Positions 34,413 to 46,666 of a DNA stretch of 64,000 nt are shown in pieces. The notes below the pieces were generated by a model, which did not search any database, had not been told where the DNA came from, and saw only the letters and a program-made list of their open reading frames with translations. Origin of the DNA: Sophora flavescens. Lineage: Eukaryota > Streptophyta > Magnoliopsida > Fabales > Fabaceae. How positions within the stretch are numbered: position 1 is the stretch's first letter; every line of letters starts with the position of its first letter. A program made the position numbers and the translations under genes. Location: contig CM061064.1 in the NCBI GenBank assembly GCA_030762895.1, positions 136,631,847 through 136,695,846 on the forward strand, written 5' to 3'.

Positions 34413-34912
34413 CAAGGTTTTGAAAACCGGACCTGACCGGCCGGTCCGACCGGTTTAACCGGGAACCGGGACCATGGCCGGTCCGGTCAGTAGGGAAAAC
34501 CGGCCCTGTGGTAAACCGGTGCAAAAACAGGAAAACCGGTCATAACTGGTAGTGAACCGGCCTGAACCGGTTTCCTAAAAAAAAATAGTATAAAAGGATT
34601 TGGGTCATCCTAGCCAAAACTCAATTCTTTTGTTTTTTAACATATGTGGGCTGGTTGTAGATTTTAGGTTGGTTTTTCCAAGATGACTTTAACATATATC
34701 TTTATATTTATTTAGTTTAATTTCAAAATAAAAAAATTTGTGCTTAATAATTTTAGTTGTTATGTTGTTTTTTTGTTTAATATTGTTACAAATATTATAT
34801 TAAAAATTAAAATATATTATTTAATTATAACCGGTTCAACCTTGGTTGGATCATTGAACCTCGAACTGCTGCCTTCACCGATTCGATGGCCGATCCGGTT
34901 TTGTAAACCTTG
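34413..34912. mobile_element. hAT-type MITE (500 bp)
   Basis: Terminal inverted repeats CAAGGTTTTGAAAACCGG (left) and CAAGGTTTACAAAACCGG (right, reverse complement), 16 of 18 identical. They are flanked by 8-bp duplications CGAAAAAC (34405-34412) and AGAAAAAC (34913-34920), 7 of 8 identical. The ends are rich in ACCGGT-like words and the centre is AT-rich. No coding capacity. Confidence 0.85.
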
Positions 34913-34920
34913 AGAAAAAC

Positions 34921-35518
34921 AGGGTTTGGTAGAGTTGTGAGTGAGAGTGGAATTTCTGGAATATGGCCAGAGACGTGATTTGGCGTCTTATTGAATCTAA
35001 TTGATTCACGTGATTTTATTGTGCCAATTTACGGTTAACCAATTCTCTATTTTATTGGCCTTTTAAAATTGTCTTTGGCTTTTGTTATCTTTTCACGCAT
35101 GCAGGATTGAAAAACATTTTTGAATCAAAGAGAATTTTGTGCCAAATTCAAATATGAAACTGAATGGGTCACATGCGTTGATTTCATAAGATTGAAATTG
35201 GAAGGGCTAATTTACGTTAGTGCAAAATTGAATTTGAAAGGGTCACATGCGCTGTTTCAAAAGATTGAAATCTTTTGATTTCAAATTCATAGCAAAAGAT
35301 GGAAATCTTTTTATGGCATTATCCATTAGGTACAAGACTTTGATTCTTGTGAATCTTTTGATTTGAAATCAATTGAATTCAATTAAAAAAAATTGGATCT
35401 TTTAAAATCAATTAAAATCTATCATGCCATATTTGTTTGATTTGGATATCCATTAAATATGATATTATTTTCGCAATTAATTTCATAAAGATTTTTACTT
35501 TAAAATTTATTTAATAAT

Positions 35519-35557
<39 letters not shown>

Positions 35558-37001
35558 GTGTTTATTATTATTGATTGTTATTAAATATTTATTTTAAGGT
35601 ATATGGTTATGGCCGTAGATTATGGCGTTATTTATTTTGGTTAAATACGACCTGCATGTCGTGATTTATTTATTTAAATATGGCCTGCGAGCCATGCCCC
35701 TTTTTATTTATTTATTTATTTTAAATAAATGTAATTGCTCGAGTTAAAGAGGAGGCAACGTCAAATGATGACGTTGTGGAAGAGGCTTGAGAAGCTTGCT
35801 CGAGTGTCAAAGAATTGTAATAAATTAGTTTATTTAATTCTTGCACATTAGGAGGCCATAACTACAATACCTTATCCTATATGTTTTTGTATGAGATGCA
35901 TAAAATGTATGAGATATATGTTTGTGTATGTGATGCATGAAATGTATGTATACATATATATTTTAAATGTTATATATATTTGTTAAATATATAATGGCAT
36001 GTATGCTGAGAGACGCTTTGTACGTGATACAATGCCGGTGAGATCAATTTTAATAAAAATCCCTCAAAAAGAAATATTAAGTTTAAGAGCCTTCCAATGC
36101 TTAACACTCGTCAAGACTAATATCGAATGAGTGTGGGTCCGCCAAAGTGGAGTGCATTCTTCTATACTAGCAAGACGCGATAGGACAATTGTAATGTCCA
36201 ATTGCTATCCATTGGGTCTAACTTAACTAAGCCAAATTCAATATGATTGAAAGGCTTAGTTGGGCTTTAATTCATGAGATGAATTAGAATAAGAGTTATT
36301 CACCCAACTGATCCAAGAGTTACATGAGATGTAATTGGAAAGGAGTTTCCTATCTAAATAGCTAAGTTTTGGGAGATCACCCAAAGTTGACTCAGAACGA
36401 GGTGAAATATGGATCTTGGTCTCACTAGAAAATCTTTCAACGGTAAAATAGTGGGAGCGTATTTAATAAAAAGACCTTATTAAATATGTTTTTATCATGA
36501 TACTTATATTTTTCATGTTTCTGTAATTAGAATTACCATTAAATAAAACATTATAAGTTATTACTGCAATTTGTCCTTGAGAATGGACAATGTATGTTAT
36601 GCTTGCAACCATGAAGGTGTGTAATGTGATCATGCACCTCATGATGCTCTCTTGAGAGATGCAATGCATAAGAACCACAAGTCATCATGACCCCTTTTCA
36701 GTTGCGAACTAATAGAATGGAAACCCCGAGAGTCTTGATGTGCTTCATATTATTGAGATTTCCTTTTGGCCACCTGTTGGCCAGTGATATGATCTTGCAA
36801 TTGTTGCTGGATAATTATAGTCAATTCGTTATGAGCGATTATGACAAGCCTCTACTAGAGATTGCAAAGGAAGTTGAGAACTACCGAGTAAAGTCTCTAA
36901 AGTAGATAAGGGTAGACTATTGTGATAGTCTTGAAAGGGAAGGTCTTAAGCCTAATAAACAAGGAGAAGAACAAGGGCAAGAAGAAGTTCAAGCCCAATA
37001 T
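34921..37001 (+). mobile_element. Element J: Ty1/copia remnant with gag trace
   Basis: Mostly non-coding, with a (TAA)n microsatellite at 35,518-35,556. At 36,780-36,905 (plus) a translated stretch LLDNYSQFVMSDYDKPLLEI resembles the copia Gag UBN2 segment, and a Lys/Gly-rich tail follows with stops. The upstream 36,000-36,450 block resembles copia leader sequence, but no clean LTR edge or PBS is identifiable. Its right end is replaced by the LTR of element I at 37,002. Confidence 0.45.
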
Positions 37002-38507
37002 TGAAGTTGACACAGGCAAACACAAGAAAGGGGGGTTGAATTGTGTTTGTTGATAATTTTCGAAAACAACCTTTTCCCAAAACAAATTTCTTACACAAAA
37101 AGATTAACACATAAATAAGCACACACAAATAGATCTTTTAGAAGCTTAACAAAAGCTACGTCCAGTCCCTTCGACTTGAAGGATTTTTCCACTATTTCTC
37201 CAAATAGATTACAACCAAGTATTCAACACCTCTCCAAGCTTACAAGTATTCCTTTCTTACCAAGCCTCTTCAGACTCTAACTCTAACAAAGAGATTTAAT
37301 GTTTGATCTTCTTAACTCACTATGTGTGAGAATATGACAGTTTAAGATCAGATGAATATTTTCACAATATTCAAACTAAGAAATACTGACTCTTGCTCTC
37401 TAACAAAATATGAGTATCTCGATTGTAGTTTTACAAAAGTTGAGCTCGTACTATTGTGCAGTCAAGAGTATTTTCTTCAGTTTCTCAGGTCTTCTATTTA
37501 TAGTGACCTTCTTCTTCACTTGTATTCCTTCAACAGTTATTTTGAATGATCCCGTTTAGAGATATCATTTAATGCATGATATCCATTGTGACTGATAGCT
37601 TGATTGTGACAATGCTGAATAGTACTCTTGGTTAACGAGGTAGCATGAAATTGGAGGTTCACTCCTCTGAGTATTGCAGCTTGAGCACTTGTTGTTCCTC
37701 TTTTGTGTATAATCCAGCTTTTTAGCCATAAAGTTGTCATCGTACAGATCGTTTTGCAGTATTTTATTGTACGATTCTGCTTTTTGCATTTCTTGATGGT
37801 ACTATGTTTCTTTTACAACAAGGTGAAACATTAAAGCAGATAAAACAAATGTGAAGAACAAATATTCTATTGAAATAAATATCAATCATTTGAAATAAAT
37901 TCAAGAGATACGGATTGCATTCATTCTAAGATGGAGCTCGTCTAAAAAGAAACTCCATCTACTTAGTTATATGAGAGACTAAGTCTGTTCAATATTTTAT
38001 TTTGCTCGTTTGATGACGTGGCATATCCTTTTGAATATCAAGTCTTCGGACTTGTTATTCCTCAATGAGTTATAAAGATATCTCTGTCTGGTGATGTGGT
38101 GGATAGAGCTCGTCTACTAGATTACTTTATTTTTTAGTTCATTTACTTTTACTAATTACTTCCGTCTTCTTACGTGGCAAGATGGACTCGCTTATTATCA
38201 AGTCTTTGGACTTGCTGTATCTAACAAGGTATTCGTCTAGCAAACATTTAGAGCCTAGTTCACTTAAGAAAACCAGCTTACTAAATTAAATAAACAAGTA
38301 ACTTTACCAAGGTAAGCAGCCCGTCTACACGGGTGGACGCGTATTCTTTCAATGAAAACTTATCTCATGTTTACTTATATTAAAGTATTCCTGCATAACT
38401 GAAAGCACATGTTAGATCTCAACTAACACTTTGCCAAGCAAATTTAATCCTTTTGTTAGCATCAAAACTTAGAGATTATCAAATCCAAAACCACTTTGGT
38501 TCCAACA
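37002..38507 (-). repeat. Element I 3' LTR (sirevirus)
   Basis: 1506 bp, TGTTGGAACCAAAGTGG...TCAACTTCA in element orientation. TATAAATA on the minus strand at 37495-37502. Preceding bases AATAT (36997-37001) would be the target duplication. Same family as 6296-7800. Confidence 0.85.
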
Positions 38508-38850
38508 ATCTCCCCCTTTTTGATGATGACAAAACTAATTAAATTTGGAAAGCAAAGTCTAAGAGAGCTTGCAGGGCTCCCCCTAAGACAAAGCATTCAA
38601 ATAATTAAGCAGAATAAGCATATGAAAAACAACTGCAAATAAGCAAACATAAGTATCAGAGCAGTTAGCAAGTAAAAGAGAATATGCAAATGCAGACCAA
38701 TATGAGCTTTTCAAAATTGACTTTTATATATATAAATATAACCAAATCTCTTTTCTTTCCATTCTCCCCCTTTTTGTCAATAGCCAAAAAAGTAAAAGGA
38801 GAGGACCATCATTGTCAGTATAAGAGAGAAAATAAAATAAAAGGTAAAGG

Positions 38851-41750
38851 TTAAGCAGGAGGAGGTGGTTGAGGTGGGGGGTTCTGAGCTTGACTTTTCT
38901 TGAAGTCCGTGAGGAATTCAAGCATTTTATTTACAACCTCTAAGGTTGGAGCCATTGAGGTTTGAACTTGCTGATGGACATCCTCCTTAATCTTCTTAGT
39001 CATCTTTTCAACTTTCTCATCAACTATCTTGCCAACCCTTTCATCAACTAGTTTTCCAAGAACCTCTCCAATATTAGATGGCAGAGCCTGTTGTCTTGAG
39101 CTTTCTGCAGACTCTTGAAAAGTGCTTAGTGTTCTTGAATGATCTTCAGGGTGCATCACAACTAGAGCTAAAGGTTGAGAAGATTGTTTTTCTGATGAGC
39201 TCTGTTGGTGAATGGATTCAACTGTATCTTCTAAACCCACAGCAGTGGCAATTTGACCATGTTCTTTAGCAACAGGTTCATTTGTAATAGGCTCTGGAGT
39301 AGGCAGGGGTTTCACTAAGATTTTCTTTGCCCATCTAATGGGGTAGATGAATTCCACATTCTTACTGTTAATAGGAAGTCCCCAGAGGTCTTTATAGATC
39401 ATATATCTAAAGTTTGACAGACCACACTTCCCTCCGACCTTAGGAGTATTCTTCTTCTCTTCTTCAGACAGACTAGAGGAAGATGCCTCTCTGGTGCAGT
39501 GGATAATGTGAGACTTCAAGAAATCAGCAGCTCTATGTTCATTGATCAACTCAATGGATTCAGTATGCAAAAGGAAATCCAGCATTGAGTAGTCAAAAGT
39601 TTCTTGGTCAAGATCAAGCATTGCTGATTCAGCTTCAGGTATCATTCCCTTGAGTCTTCTGTTTTTCATGTCCTTGTCCTTATTTAGATCTAGCATTGGT
39701 AGTCTTGGATAGATCCTGGAAGGCATGACCCCAATTCTGGTTGCTTCATTATGCCTCAGTCAGGATGGAGGGACAAAATGTGCGGCTCTATTAACTCTGA
39801 TTTGACTGAATTCCCACCTCAACATTTCATAGTAGAGCTGATCCAGAAAGAAGTCAGAGGCCCTCCCATAGACTCTGGGATGCTCAAAAGATACCCATTT
39901 TGTGTCCCTTAGCATGATCATGGGAACATGCTTAGAGGATCTTGCTCTACGCTCAAGAATAGTAGGAAGATTTTTCCTATTAGGATCAGTCTCCCAGACA
40001 GGTATGATATGTCTTTCAACTCCATCGGTGAGGTGTTTGAAAGGAGGAGTTTTGACAAGGTTAGGGTAAATTTTTCTGGGGTGGAATTTGTTTAGGGGTA
40101 GGTGAGTGACTAATGGCCCTAAGTTGTTGTGCATTTGAGAAGGCACATTTTTTATTAATTTACATTCAGGATGAGGTAGGTAAAGGGGTTCAACAGGTGG
40201 GCTGACTTCCTCCTCATACTCAGGTAGAGGATACCATCTGTTTGGAATGTGTTCGGGTTCGGGTTGGTGAGAATGAAACAGAACTTTTCATTCCCTTTTT
40301 ACCTTGGCCCAATCCTCAGATTTTTCATTATAAAGGACAGAAGTTGGGGTGAAGGGAAATAAGGTTCTCAAGGGTTTGGGGAAAGGAGCACCAGGGGAAA
40401 TGCCATCATCTGGTTGATTAACCCAGGGATCATCGACAGGGATAATAGGTTGAAATTGTGGAGTGGCTATTTGTGTTGGTTGGGGTGAAAGGGGTGTGGG
40501 AATGTACACATCATCTGGAGTGGAGACAGGCATATCATCAATCCTAGTTTCTAAACTAGACACTAGGGCATATACTGCTATTTGAACATGATCACTAATA
40601 GAGATGGTTACCTTAGAAGTCGTAGTTGACCTGGATTTTCTTGCTGGTTGCCTTCTAGGTTTTGTTGGTATTATTGAAACAGGCACAACGGCCTCATCAG
40701 CAGCAACATAGGTTTTTTTCCCTTCAGAATTGTGCTGATAGGAATGTTGTCCTCATCAGCTTCCTCATCTTCATTATGAGAGAAGATAACTCTTCTTTGC
40801 TTCTTTGCAGCAGGGACATCAGAAGGTTCCCTGATAACAATGCCACTAGCTGGTCTCTTGGGGGCAGGCCTCCTTGTAGCAGTGGTCTTTTGCCTAGTTA
40901 CTCTTTTCACTCCTAGGACTTCAGCGTTGTTTTGTTTCACCATCTCTTCTTTAGCTTTCATCAACTCCTCAGTCTTGGCCATTACAGCAGCATCATAGGT
41001 ACTAATGTTCATGTTGGCTATATTCATTTTACCAAAGTCTGCAGCCGACTTTGGTTTTTCAGTTAATAACCTAGCTTGCTCCTCGGGAGTATTTGCAGCA
41101 AGAATCTCATGAATTCCTTGAGCCTTGAAAATCTTGGAAAGAAGATGGCAAAAAGGAATTGCTGAGAGTCCTTTTTTATTCATCACAGCGTCTCTGAATC
41201 TTCCGTACAGAATTCTTGGAAGATTGATCTTCGTTTTAGTGAGAAGATAGCATAGGCAGAATTTGTGCAGAGAGGAGAGGTTGTCTTTCGATCCCACCTT
41301 ATGTAGAACCACCTTGTTAAGAAGCCGATGAAGGATGTGAACAACGCCCTTCATTTCAACAGCCTTCCAAGTATGAGTTATGACTGTGTCCTCTTTCATG
41401 AGACAGACTTCAATAGTCTCAGAGCCACCCAAGTCCTCTTCCCATGACTCAGTAAAAACTAAACCTTCCTGAGCACAGAAAATTGCATCGGCAATAGTAT
41501 TCTCCGAGACTACAATTTTCTTTCTTAACACCGTTGAGAAGAAGTCAGTGTCAGTTACTTGGACGTTTCTCCAGAAATCCCTGATCAGGTTGGGAAAGAC
41601 AGAGACCTTCTCTGTGAAGAGTCATCCCCACCCGGCTGCATTAACATGTTTGCTTATGTCTAGATTGTAGTCTTGCAGCACTCCAAGATTGAAATGATGC
41701 TCTATTGCCATGTTGAGCTTGTCCACGTTAAAGGTTGAAGAAGAAACCAT
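38851..41750 (-). pseudogene. Sirevirus env-like ORF, three TGA stops and one frameshift
   Basis: About 966 codons from an ATG at 41748-41750 to the stop at 38851. The N-terminal third (SVFPNLIRDFWRN, later INLPRILYGRFRDAV) resembles the plant-transposon protein domain found in extra ORFs of sireviruses. Middle: Lys/Arg-rich clusters and acidic stretches. C-terminal: a probable amphipathic coiled coil (VDERVGKIVDEKVEKMTKKI) and a Pro-rich end (PPPQPPPPA). Breaks: TGA at 41622-41624, a one-base indel in an A-run near 40,711-40,717, TGA at 40288-40290 and TGA at 39760-39762. Its place directly before the polypurine tract and 3' LTR matches the SIRE1 env-like gene. Whether such proteins act as envelopes is unproven. 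I see no convincing signal peptide or membrane segment. Confidence 0.65.
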
Positions 41751-41840
41751 TTTTGGTGATCAAAGAGCTTAGGGTTTGAAAGCAGAGAGAAGTAGAGAGA
41801 GATATTACCATTTTTGTTTTCTTGTTTTGGAGCCATCAAG

Positions 41841-42630
41841 CATTTTTGGTGAAGTATGAGTACTTTTTTTTGGAGCAACTAAGCTTTTCTGGTGTTGTAT
41901 ATCAATAGTTTTTGGAGTCATTAAGCTGTTTTGGTTGGATGTACAGAATGAAGATGGTATGTAATAGGTTTATGGATATGAAGTGTAATTATCTAACCCG
42001 TACTTCTAATATGCTTATCTGTACCACAAGATAATTGTAAGACCTTGCTAAATAGGTAAATGCAGTTAACTTCTCTATATTGTTCTTTTTGATGGGTATG
42101 CAGAATAGTTATTTTGTGAATGTATGCCATGTTCAAAGTCATTTTTCCTCTTGTAAATGTATGAAACTAGTTACAGTTCATCTTGCTTTTGAGCGGCTAA
42201 TTTGAAAATTTAGTACAAGTTGAGTATTGGTGAAGATTCAGACAGTGATGGAATGTTTCTTATTAGTTTAATTTCTTGTTTGTTATAGTTTCAAAACTAT
42301 CTTTTTTGTCCTAGGTTATCAACTTCTTATTGGTGTGCTGGTTGTCTTTTTTGATGCACATTAGGCTAAAAACTGATGTAAAATTCACTATCAGGTTTCT
42401 GAATTCCCATATGCAAAATGACATGAATATCATGTACATTCTGTACGAGAAACTACCATTTGAATGTATACATTTTTTTTATAAGAAGTTTCTTGTGAAG
42501 CTTAAATATTTCAATTAGATTTATATAATCATGTTTACGAATTGCACTCATTTTCTACGTATGGAAGTGGTGTGCGAGTGGCATTGTTTGTGCAATTTTT
42601 TAATTTTTATATAATATTGTATAGTATAAT
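41841..42630. other. Non-coding, AT-rich flank
   Basis: No domain-bearing ORF. The last eight bases (AGTATAAT, 42623-42630) are the left duplication of the next MITE. Confidence 0.4.
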
Positions 42631-43094
42631 TAGGGGTGTAATCGGGTCGGTTTGGATCGGATTTGAGGGGTTTCATCATCCCAACCGATTAAATTTGATC
42701 GGTTCGGATTTATCAAATTTTTAACTACGGATCCGAACCGAACCGATCCGAATCGGATCGGTTCGAATCATCAGGTTACCTATTAATTTTTTTAAATTTT
42801 ATTTACACTTAAATATTAATAAAAAATTATAAAAATAAAATAAAATATACATATTTAATTATTAATTATATTAAATATCTATATAATAATATATTAATAT
42901 TATATAAAATAATTTAAAAATAAATATTTTATAAGGTTCGGATCGGATCGGATTATATTTTCCGGATCCGAGACCCGAACCGATCTAGTTCGGATCGGTG
43001 TTTTGGAATCCGATCCGATGATCCGAACCAATCCATCAAAATCGGTTCGGATCCGCCGGGTTCACGGATCGGATCAGATCCGCTTACACCCCTA
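42631..43094. mobile_element. hAT-type MITE (464 bp)
   Basis: Perfect 11-bp terminal inverted repeats TAGGGGTGTAA/TTACACCCCTA and a perfect 8-bp duplication AGTATAAT (42623-42630, 43095-43102). Subterminal GGATCGGATCGG and GGTTCGGATC words are arranged in inverted orientation around an AT-rich centre. No coding capacity. Confidence 0.9.
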
Positions 43095-43098
43095 AGTA

Positions 43099-43181
43099 TA
43101 ATGATAATGTAATAAGTGTTTGGATGAATAAACAATTAAATATATACATATATACATATATTACACAAATAGTATTAGGGG
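43099..43181 (+). repeat. 83-bp direct repeat, copy 1
   Basis: Identical to 47639-47721. It begins TAATGATAATGTAATAAG and ends in AGTATTAGGGG. It overlaps the right target duplication of the MITE. Confidence 0.95.
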
Positions 43182-45935
43182 AGAAGAAAAAAAAACTGAC
43201 GGCAGTTGTGAAGTGCACCACATAACCGGCTATTACCATCCTACTCAGAGTAACATAACATAACCGTACCGGTCACGACATGGAGCGTCGTAGAGACAAG
43301 AAGGGAGGGAGAGAAAGAGATAGCAAAAGGAGTAGGAGAGACAAATATACAGGGTGAAAGAGAGTGAGAGGGAGAAGGAACGAGAGAGAGTCATAATGAG
43401 ATGAAAGTGTGCCATTACAGTTTTCAAATATAGGAATCTTCTATTTGGCTCTAGATTTCAAATGGATGAAAGATGATAGTAGCGATAGTGGAAAAAGATG
43501 ACGTTGGGTTTGATCAATGCAAACAAAGACAACATTGCTCGCACCAACGCCGTTGATCCCCTTGATATTTATGATATCCTCTTCTATTCCTTTCTTATTT
43601 TAATATCCTCTTCTCTTCTCTTCCTTTTTTTATTTTAATTTATTTATTTGCCTCTCACAGTTTTATTAATTTTGTGAATTAATTTATTTGCCGCAAATCC
43701 TTGACTTTTATTTGGGCAAATTTCTTAACGAATATTAGGGATCTCGATGATGACAATTTGGAACTTATTCTGTGCGGGATGGAGATGGGTATGTGACTTG
43801 CACTCAATTTATTTGATAAAAAACCTGAATGTCATTGCACTTAATTGTATTTGCCACTCTTTCTTTCTGATTTTTTTTAATGACTTCTGATAAAATGATG
43901 TTATTGACTTGAAGTTGTGATTTGTGCAAATTCAAATGTAAATTGTAATATGTGTGTGTGCCTTAAGAGTCTCCACGTTCAATTCTATGCTTTATGTTAT
44001 AGTAAGCACTTGGTGTGGTGTTATTGTCCTAAAGTTGTAATTTATGCAAAACCATATATTAATTGTAATATATGTGTGCCTTAACATCCCCATGTTCAAT
44101 ATTATGCTTGGAAAATCAAGCTGGTGTCACTGGTTAATTTCCTTTGCATTTTAGAGAAGTCGATGTTGTTTCTTTTTCCATGTATTGCTCATGTGTGGTT
44201 GGGGCCATGCAGAATTGTTGTGGCACATAAATGTTGATTAAGAATTTTATTTGTAACTATGAGAATTAAGATTAACATTTTATTGGAAGTGTATTTTTTA
44301 TTTGTTAATGATTCTGTTGACTTCCTTCTTCATTTAGTAGGAAATTCATTTACAATAAATGGTTGAGGTTACAAATTTAAGCTTCTTGGATCATGTAAAA
44401 AATGGTCTCGCATCAAATTCTGTATGCAAATATAAAAAGATTTAATGAAATCTTTACATGATATGTATAATGTATTTGTTATTCATTATTTTAACTGTCA
44501 TATCCATTTACAAGGATTTTAGCTGGAAAAAAAAAACTCATGATTTCATAACATTTTATGAAGTTAACAATTTATTTAAAAATTACCAGTCTTGACTGAT
44601 TTTATATTGAGCCTTTAATTTATTGCATTACTTTTATATTGTTAAAATAGTTTATTGATAAAAGTTACAAAAAAATTGATTTTATGTTGTATTAATAGTG
44701 ACTGAGATGCGTCCACTGATACTATCATATGGTTGCTGTGATTTTGCAACCTCATCATTCCCTCTGTGTATTGTGAATGGTGGGTTAATACTTTATTGTG
44801 TATTTAGGTTTGGGAACATTGGTTAGTTGTACATTTCTGTAGCTTTCATCCAGATGCTTCAATGGTTAAATGCCAGAGTAAGTTAATATTTGTATATCAT
44901 CCATCTTTCCATCCGACATTTTTATGGAAAATAACTTTCTAATGGATGATTGTCCTTTTTCTTTTTATTGTACAAATTTTTTTTTACAGTGCCAGTAGCT
45001 ACATTTCTTACGTGTTCTTTTTTTTCTTTTCTTTTTTAAATGTCAACTTTAAGCGAGACCGAATTTGAACCTTGAATTATGGGATACTGATTTGGTGGAA
45101 TTATCATGCTTTGATCTTTTAAGTCTTAATGTTAGTTCATGTTTGGATTTTTTGTAATGTCAATTTTGCTGTAACTCATATCATACAATGGTTGTATTCC
45201 CTCAACATTACCATTTCTTTACCATTTTGCTTCCTTTTCCTTTTATGGATTTGTTATCTAAAGGCACATCTGATTATGTGTAATGTGGCTCTTTGTGCAG
45301 TTGTTGTTAAAACAAAATGTAGTGCTTCCATGTTGAAGTTGAACTGTGGGTGGAGGAAAACCCAAAGCAAAGAAGTAATATAAGTGTAGATAATGAACTG
45401 ATGATGTGTTGCCTATTCTTTTCAGGTAAGTGACTTGAAATAGGGAAATACGCTGCAACTGGCCAACAAAAGGTGTTGGTGGCAATGAGTAGATTCAAAC
45501 CTCAGACTCCAAAAGATTTGAATAATGCAACTATATAATTCACTCGGTTATCTTTCAGAGGGTTCTTTATTTTATGACTTGATTGGTTATTGGATTATGG
45601 TTCTTTGGGGTGTAATGGAACTTAAGAAAATTTTGACAGGATTATGGTTAAAGTAATATAAGAATAGAAAATGTTGACAGTATTATTGTTAAAGGAGTAA
45701 GTATAATAACTATATTTATAGTGACTTCATTTATTGTGTTTGTTTAATTTTGATGGAGTTTCTCCTTTTTCCCTCGCAATTACATTCCCTCACAACTATG
45801 CATGTAAATAAATAATCTTATTAATGTAATGATATAATTATATAATATGTGTTTACATTAAGAAGTCACATTATAAAGTCACAAAAAATACTGATTAAAA
45901 ATACCAAACATGCATAAGTGACAAATAAAATATTA
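43182..45935. other. Low-coding stretch, possibly interior of a Helitron
   Basis: AT-rich with a purine-rich tract (about 43,290-43,390). Short open frames such as 45,129-45,383 have no recognisable domain. If the Helitron 3' end at 47,638 is real, its 5' end may lie here, but no Rep/helicase homology was found. Confidence 0.4.
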
Positions 45936-46569
45936 GAGTGAATATCCTTTTTGGTCCCTTAATTTTTTTTTTTCCGGATTCCATTTAAGTCACTGGAAAA
46001 AAACCTCACAATTGGTCCCTCAGATTTCATTCCGTGAGTCCTTTTAATCTCTCTGTCAGTCAATGTGTGTTGACCACCATTAAGTGTCTGAAGTGTCATG
46101 TTATCTATCTAGGTGTATTGTTAGTATTTTCTAGCATGACATTGAATTTAAAAAAAAACCCAAATATGAGGCATTTAATTAAAACAAAAAATATAGATGT
46201 GTGTTAAAAATCAACAAAATTTTGAGCTCAATAAAGGGCAGCAATGGAGTTAGGGTTTCGGTATTTGGGGAAGAAGATGACATATAATGAGCCGTTGGTT
46301 TTTAACACACACACACACACACATATATAATTAAATGCCTTATATTTGGGTTTTTTTAAATTCAACGTCATGCCAGAAAATACTAACAATACACCTAAAT
46401 AGATAATGTGACACGTCATATACTTAACGGTGGTCAACGCGCATTGACTGGTGGAGAGACTAAAAGGGTTACAGAATGAAATTTGGGGGACCAACATATG
46501 AGATTTTTTTTTCCACGAATATAAATGGAATCCGAAAAAAATTTTAAGGGACCAAAAGGGTATATACAC
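45936..46569. mobile_element. Long-TIR MITE/foldback element (about 634 bp, Mutator-like?)
   Basis: The left arm (from 45,936) reads GAGTGAATATCC, TTTTTGGTCCC, then TTGACCACCATTAAG and ATTGTTAGTATTTTCTAGC. The right arm is its reverse complement with mismatches, so nearly 280 bp of each end can pair. The loop region holds a (CA)n tract at about 46,306-46,322. AATATTA flanks both sides (45929-45935, 46570-46576), shorter than the 9 bp of typical Mutator-like elements. No coding capacity. Confidence 0.75.
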
Positions 46570-46625
46570 AATATTATATACCAAAAATATGGGTAAAAAT
46601 GAATAAAAGCATTAGAAATACGGGC

Positions 46626-46666
46626 AGACAGACACGTCAGTGCCGACGTGCATGTCTCGCTTCTAG
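46626..46666 (+). other. Second Helitron-like 3' terminus (degenerate)
   Basis: Hairpin arms AGACAGACACGTC and GACGTGCATGTCT (11 of 13 pair), 6-nt loop, then CGCTT and CTAG at 46663-46666. It resembles the terminus at 47,606-47,638, but the next base is A rather than T. A 40-bp sequence after it (GAGACTTCACCACATATTTAAC) recurs at 47,324. Confidence 0.4.

Larger units (their letters stand above)
37002..41840 (-). mobile_element. Element I: sirevirus-type copia, 3' part (env-like ORF and 3' LTR)
   Basis: In minus orientation an env-like ORF (41750-38851) is followed by an A/T-rich spacer, the polypurine tract ATCAAAAAGGGGGAGA (about 38,508-38,523) and the LTR 38507-37002. Gag, pol and 5' LTR are missing beyond about 41.8 kb. 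This ORF-PPT-LTR order, with an extra ORF after pol, matches SIRE1-type sireviruses. It is not the other half of element E, because E's missing part lies left of 4440. Confidence 0.75.

Noticed and set aside
4440..41840. Elements E (gag, 5' LTR) and I (env-like ORF, 3' LTR) as the two halves of one split sirevirus
   Set aside because: Both read on the minus strand, so E's missing 3' half must lie left of 4440 and I's missing 5' half right of 41.8 kb. The LTRs are also clearly diverged.
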